Below are positions 44,550 through 47,579 of a DNA stretch of 47,579 nt, piece after piece. How positions within the stretch are numbered: position 1 is the stretch's first letter; every line of letters starts with the position of its first letter. Made by a program: the position numbers and the translations under genes. Below the pieces are notes generated by a model. That model ran no database searches and was not told where the DNA came from. It saw only the letters and a list, made by a program, of their open reading frames with translations. This stretch comes from JAKPQE01 sp041397845. GTDB taxonomy: Bacteria > Pseudomonadota > Alphaproteobacteria > Rhizobiales > JAKPQE01. Where the stretch lies: contig JAWKVW010000026.1 of assembly GCA_041397845.1 (NCBI GenBank), forward strand, positions 1 to 47,579, in the 5' to 3' direction.

Positions 44550-46501
44550 ATGAGCCAGGCCGAGATGTCGGCGCTCGGCTGGGACGAATGCGACATCGTC
44601 CTCGTGACCAGCGATACTATGGACCACCCGAGCTTCGGCATGGCGATCATCAGGCGCGTGCTCGAAGCCAGGGCTTCGAGGTCGGCATCATTTCCCCGCA
44701 GCCCGACTGGCAATCGGCGGAGCCGTTCAAGGCGCTCGGCCGGCCGCGACTGTTCTTCGGCGTGACCGGCGGCAGCGTACGATCGGTAGTCGCCGCTACA
44801 CCTCGGACCGCCGGCTGCGCCATGACGACGCCTATACGGCGGGCGGCGAAGGCGGCAAGCGGCCGGACCGCAGCACGATCGTCTATGCGCAGCGCTGCCG
44901 GGAGGCCTACAAGGACGTGCCGCTGGTGCTGGGCGGCATCGAGGCGTCGTTGCGCCGCATCGCCCACTACGACTACTGGTCCGACAAGGTGCGCCGCTCG
45001 ATCCTCGCCGATGCCAAGGCCGACCTCCTGCTCTACGGCAATGCCGAGCGCGCCGTCGTCGAAGTCGCCAGAAGGCTTGCTGCCGGCGAGACGGCGCGCG
45101 ACCTTGCGACCATCCGCGGCGTTGCCCTGTTCCGCCCCGTGCCCGACGGAGTTCACCGAACTGCACGCCGACGACCTTCAGTCCGCCGACGAGGCGGCAG
45201 GCCGCCGCCCGGCGACACCGTCATCCGGCTGCCCTCTTTCGAACGGGTCGAGACCGATCGCGAGGCCCTGCCCGAGCCTCGCGCGTTCTGCACCGCGAGG
45301 CCAATCCCGGCGTGCCCGGCCGCTGGTCAGCGCCATGGCGACCGCGACCTCTGGCTCAGTCCGCCGCCGATCCCCCTGACCTCAAAGGAGATGGATGCCG
45401 TCTACGACCTGCCCTATACGCGAAGGCCGCATCCCTCCTATGGCGATGCGAAAATCCCGGCACCGAGATGATCAAGTTCTCGGTGACAGTGATGCGCGGC
45501 TGTTTCGGCGGCTGCACGTTCTGCTCGATCACCGAACATGAAGCCGCACATCATCCAGAACCCTTCGGAAGGCCTCGATCCTGCGCGAGATCGAGAACAT
45601 CGCAACAAGACCCCGGCTTTTCCGGCGTGATCTCGGATATCGGCGGGCCGACCGCCAACATGCCGGATGGCGTGCAAGGACCAGAAAGATCGAGGCGGCC
45701 TGCCGCCTGCCGTCCTGCGTCTTCCCCGACATCTGCCCGAACCTCGACACCTCGCATGACGACCTCATCCGGCTCTACCGCAAGGTGCGCGAGGTCAAGG
45801 GCGTCAAGAAGGTGATGGTCGCCTCGGGCGTGCGCTACGACCTTGCCGTCCGGAGCCCGAAATATATCGAGGAGCTGGTCACCCACCATGTCGGCGGCTA
45901 CCTGAAGATCGCGCCCGAGCACACCGAGCGCGGGCCGCTCGACAAGATGCGGAAGCCCGGCATCGGCACCTATGACCGCTTCAAGGCGATGTTCGATGCC
46001 GCGGTGAAGAAGGCCGGCAAGAAATACTATCTCATTCCGTATTTCATCGCGGCGCACCCCGGAACGACCGACAGGGACATGCTGAACCTTGCGCTGTGGC
46101 TGAAGAAGAACCGCTATCGGGCCGATCAGGTGCAGACCTTCCTGCCCTCGCCCATGGCAACGGCGACGGCAATGTACCATACCGGCGTCAACACGCTGAA
46201 GGGCGTGCGCCACGGGGCAACGGAGGCGGTCGAGACGGTGCGCGGCGGCCGGCAGCGCCGCCTGCACAAGGCCTTCCTGCGCTATCACGACCCGGACAAC
46301 TGGCCGCTCCTGCGCGAGGCGCTGAAATCCATGGGGCGCGCCGACCTCATCGGCCCGCGCCCCGATCAACTGGTGCCGGCGCACCAGCCGGCGGGAGCGA
46401 CCACGACAGGGGCCAGGACAGCGGCGAAGAAGGGTGCGGGACACCCGGGATCACGGGGGCGGACGTTCACCACCAAGGGCGTGCCGCTGCCGAAAAAGTA
46501 G
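44550..46501 (+). pseudogene. YgiQ-family radical SAM protein, frameshifted in its 5' two-thirds
   Basis: Family blocks appear in order across frames: MSQAEMSALGWDECDIVLVT, DHPSFGMAII, GFEVGIISPQPDWQ, LFFGVT, LVLGGIEASLRRIAHYDYWS, KADLLLYGNAERAVVE, IRLPSFERV, the radical-SAM cluster motif MRGCFGGCTFCSITEHE (CxxxCxxC) near 45495, and VMVASGVRYDLAV. From 45785 to the stop (46501) the frame is intact, with GGYLKIAPEHTERGPL and QVQTFLPSPMATATAMYHTG. YgiQ proteins are ~600-700 residues and of unknown reaction. Around eight indels are needed to repair it. Residues of the radical SAM core are conserved, so sequence error is the likelier cause. The start may lie a little upstream. Confidence 0.8.
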
Positions 46502-46517
46502 GCCCGGGGGCGGCCTG

Positions 46518-47579
46518 TCAGTCCGTTGCCAGTGCCGGTTCGCGCTCGAGAACGGCCGCGAAGAAGCCGTCGGTTCCGTTGCGCGCCGGCGTCAGCAACA
46601 GGCAATCGCCATCGGCCGCCGCCGCCAGATGCGGCGCGGCGTCGCGAAGCGGCGTCAGGCGGAATGCCGGATTTGCCGCAAGGAACGCGGTCACCTGCTC
46701 CTCGTTCTCTTCGGTGAGCAGCGAGCAGGTCGCATAGACCAGCCGCCCGCCCGGCTTCACCAGCCGCGCGGCACTGGCAAGAATCCGGGCCTGCAGGGAC
46801 AGGAGCTCATCAAGACCCTTCCCCTCCGGCGCGCGCCAGCGGGTATCGGGATTGCGCCGCCACGTGCCGGTGCCGGTGCAGGGCGCGTCGACCAGCACGC
46901 GATCGAAGCTGGCCTTGTGGCGCTTGACCCAGCGGTCCGTTTCACTCGACAGCAACCGGGTCTCGGTGTTGTGCACGCCGGCATTGCGGAGCCGTTCGCC
47001 GCAGCGCTTCAGCCGGCCCTCGCTGACATCGCAGGCAATAATGCGGCCCTTGTTGTTCATCCCGGCGGCCATGGCGAGGGTCTTGCCGCCCGCCCCGGCG
47101 CAGAAGTCGACCACACGATCGCCGGGCCTGGCGCCGACCAGCAACGAAACAAGCTGTGAGCCCTCGTCCTGGATCTCGACCTCGCCGGTTTTCAACGCCG
47201 GCAACCGGGACAGGGAGAACCGTTCCGAGACGCGGATGCCATGGGGGGCCAGCGGCGTTGCCTCCGCAGCAAGGCCCAGTTCCCCCAACTCACGGAGCAT
47301 GGCCTCGCGGGTCGACTTTCCCGGATTGACCCGCAGGTCGACCGGCGGCGGCACCAGCGCTGCCGCCATCTCGGCGCCGAAGGCCTCGCCAAAGCGCCGC
47401 CTGAGCGGCGCCACCGCCCAGGGCGGACATTCGAGACGCACCTCTTCGGGCATCTCGGGATGGATCAACGCGTGGCCCTGCAATCCGGCCACCAGCGCTT
47501 CTTCGCCACCCGTCAGGGCGGCGGGCGCACCCTTTGCGCCGTCGAACAGGCGCTTCACCGCCTCGGGCGTCATGCCTTC
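46518..47579 (-). CDS. RsmB-type RNA (cytosine-5) methyltransferase, 5' end beyond window
   Basis: The frame is open through the right edge, so the N-terminus is missing; 353 residues are visible. SAM-binding motif I is VDFCAGAGGKTLAMAA, the first catalytic Cys lies in VDAPCTGTGTWRRNPD, and the second in YATCSLLTEENEEQV. The N-terminal side (VDLRVNPGKSTREAML) is the usual RsmB/NOP2 lead-in, followed by IQDEGSQLVS. It methylates C5 of cytosine in 16S rRNA or a related RNA in the cytoplasm. It converges with the YgiQ-like gene, 16 bases apart. The RsmB rather than RsmF/NSUN branch is likely but not proven. Confidence 0.9.
   Translation of the reverse strand, partial: EGMTPEAVKRLFDGAKGAPAALTGGEEALVAGLQGHALIHPEMPEEVRLECPPWAVAPLRRRFGEAFGAEMAAALVPPPVDLRVNPGKSTREAMLRELGELGLAAEATPLAPHGIRVSERFSLSRLPALKTGEVEIQDEGSQLVSLLVGARPGDRVVDFCAGAGGKTLAMAAGMNNKGRIIACDVSEGRLKRCGERLRNAGVHNTETRLLSSETDRWVKRHKASFDRVLVDAPCTGTGTWRRNPDTRWRAPEGKGLDELLSLQARILASAARLVKPGGRLVYATCSLLTEENEEQVTAFLAANPAFRLTPLRDAAPHLAAAADGDCLLLTPARNGTDGFFAAVLEREPALATD

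Overview
The window looks like chromosome from a GC-rich alphaproteobacterium, most likely of the order Hyphomicrobiales (Rhizobiales). The support is the strong GC bias at third codon positions, a palindromic intergenic element at about 408-505 of a type I recall from that order, and the gene families present. The genus cannot be fixed from sequence alone. The hydrogenase, a quinone-linked sulfite-dehydrogenase-like complex, an FNR/FixK-type site and a CbbY-like phosphatase suggest a facultative, possibly chemolithotrophic or purple non-sulfur lifestyle; this is inference.

Layout. 0-12.3 kb is mostly metabolism and housekeeping: the 3' end of a LuxR-type regulator, DUF4332 and DUF2267 proteins, a HerA/YjgR-like ATPase, a beta-alanine:pyruvate-type aminotransferase, a metallo-beta-lactamase-fold hydrolase, the biotin transporter component BioY, an SGNH hydrolase, a CbbY-like HAD phosphatase, an SCP2-type thiolase, a small conserved protein, a class I aminotransferase, a small secreted protein and a CHAD protein. 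12.5-17.2 kb holds glycogen phosphorylase and branching enzyme (glgP-glgB).

17.3-35 kb is an anaerobic or lithotrophic energy region. On the minus strand is a hypB-hypC-hypD-hypE maturation operon whose hypB is broken by frameshifts. After a degenerate tRNA-Lys-like sequence and a broken amino-acid permease comes a plus-strand [NiFe]-hydrogenase operon: maturation protease, HupH-like protein, small subunit, Isp1 cytochrome b, Isp2 HdrD-like Fe-S protein, an unknown 149-aa protein, large subunit, and a zinc-ribbon protein. It is preceded by an FNR/FixK-type box placed exactly as for a class II promoter. The small subunit/Isp1/Isp2/large subunit order marks the Isp (group 1e-like) class. A bidirectional terminator and an AT-rich dyad separate it from a molybdenum oxidoreductase operon resembling SoeABC. 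Its membrane-anchor gene is split off from soeAB by about 740 bp of repeat-rich DNA. Together these would feed electrons from H2 and from sulfite (or a similar donor) into the membrane quinone pool, with Hyp proteins and the protease maturing the nickel enzyme.

35-47.6 kb has sbcDC (double-strand break nuclease), an unusual soluble chemoreceptor with protoglobin, MCP, zinc-binding CZB and PilZ domains, a frameshifted uup (ABC-F), a frameshifted YgiQ-type radical SAM gene, and the 3' part of an RsmB-type rRNA methyltransferase running off the right edge.

Quality note. Two tracts, about 20.35-22.5 kb and 43.55-45.8 kb, contain many one-base frameshifts that break otherwise conserved proteins and a tRNA, while the genes between them are clean. 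Localised sequencing or assembly error is the simplest reading, though gene decay is possible. No CRISPR array, insertion sequence, prophage or rRNA was seen.
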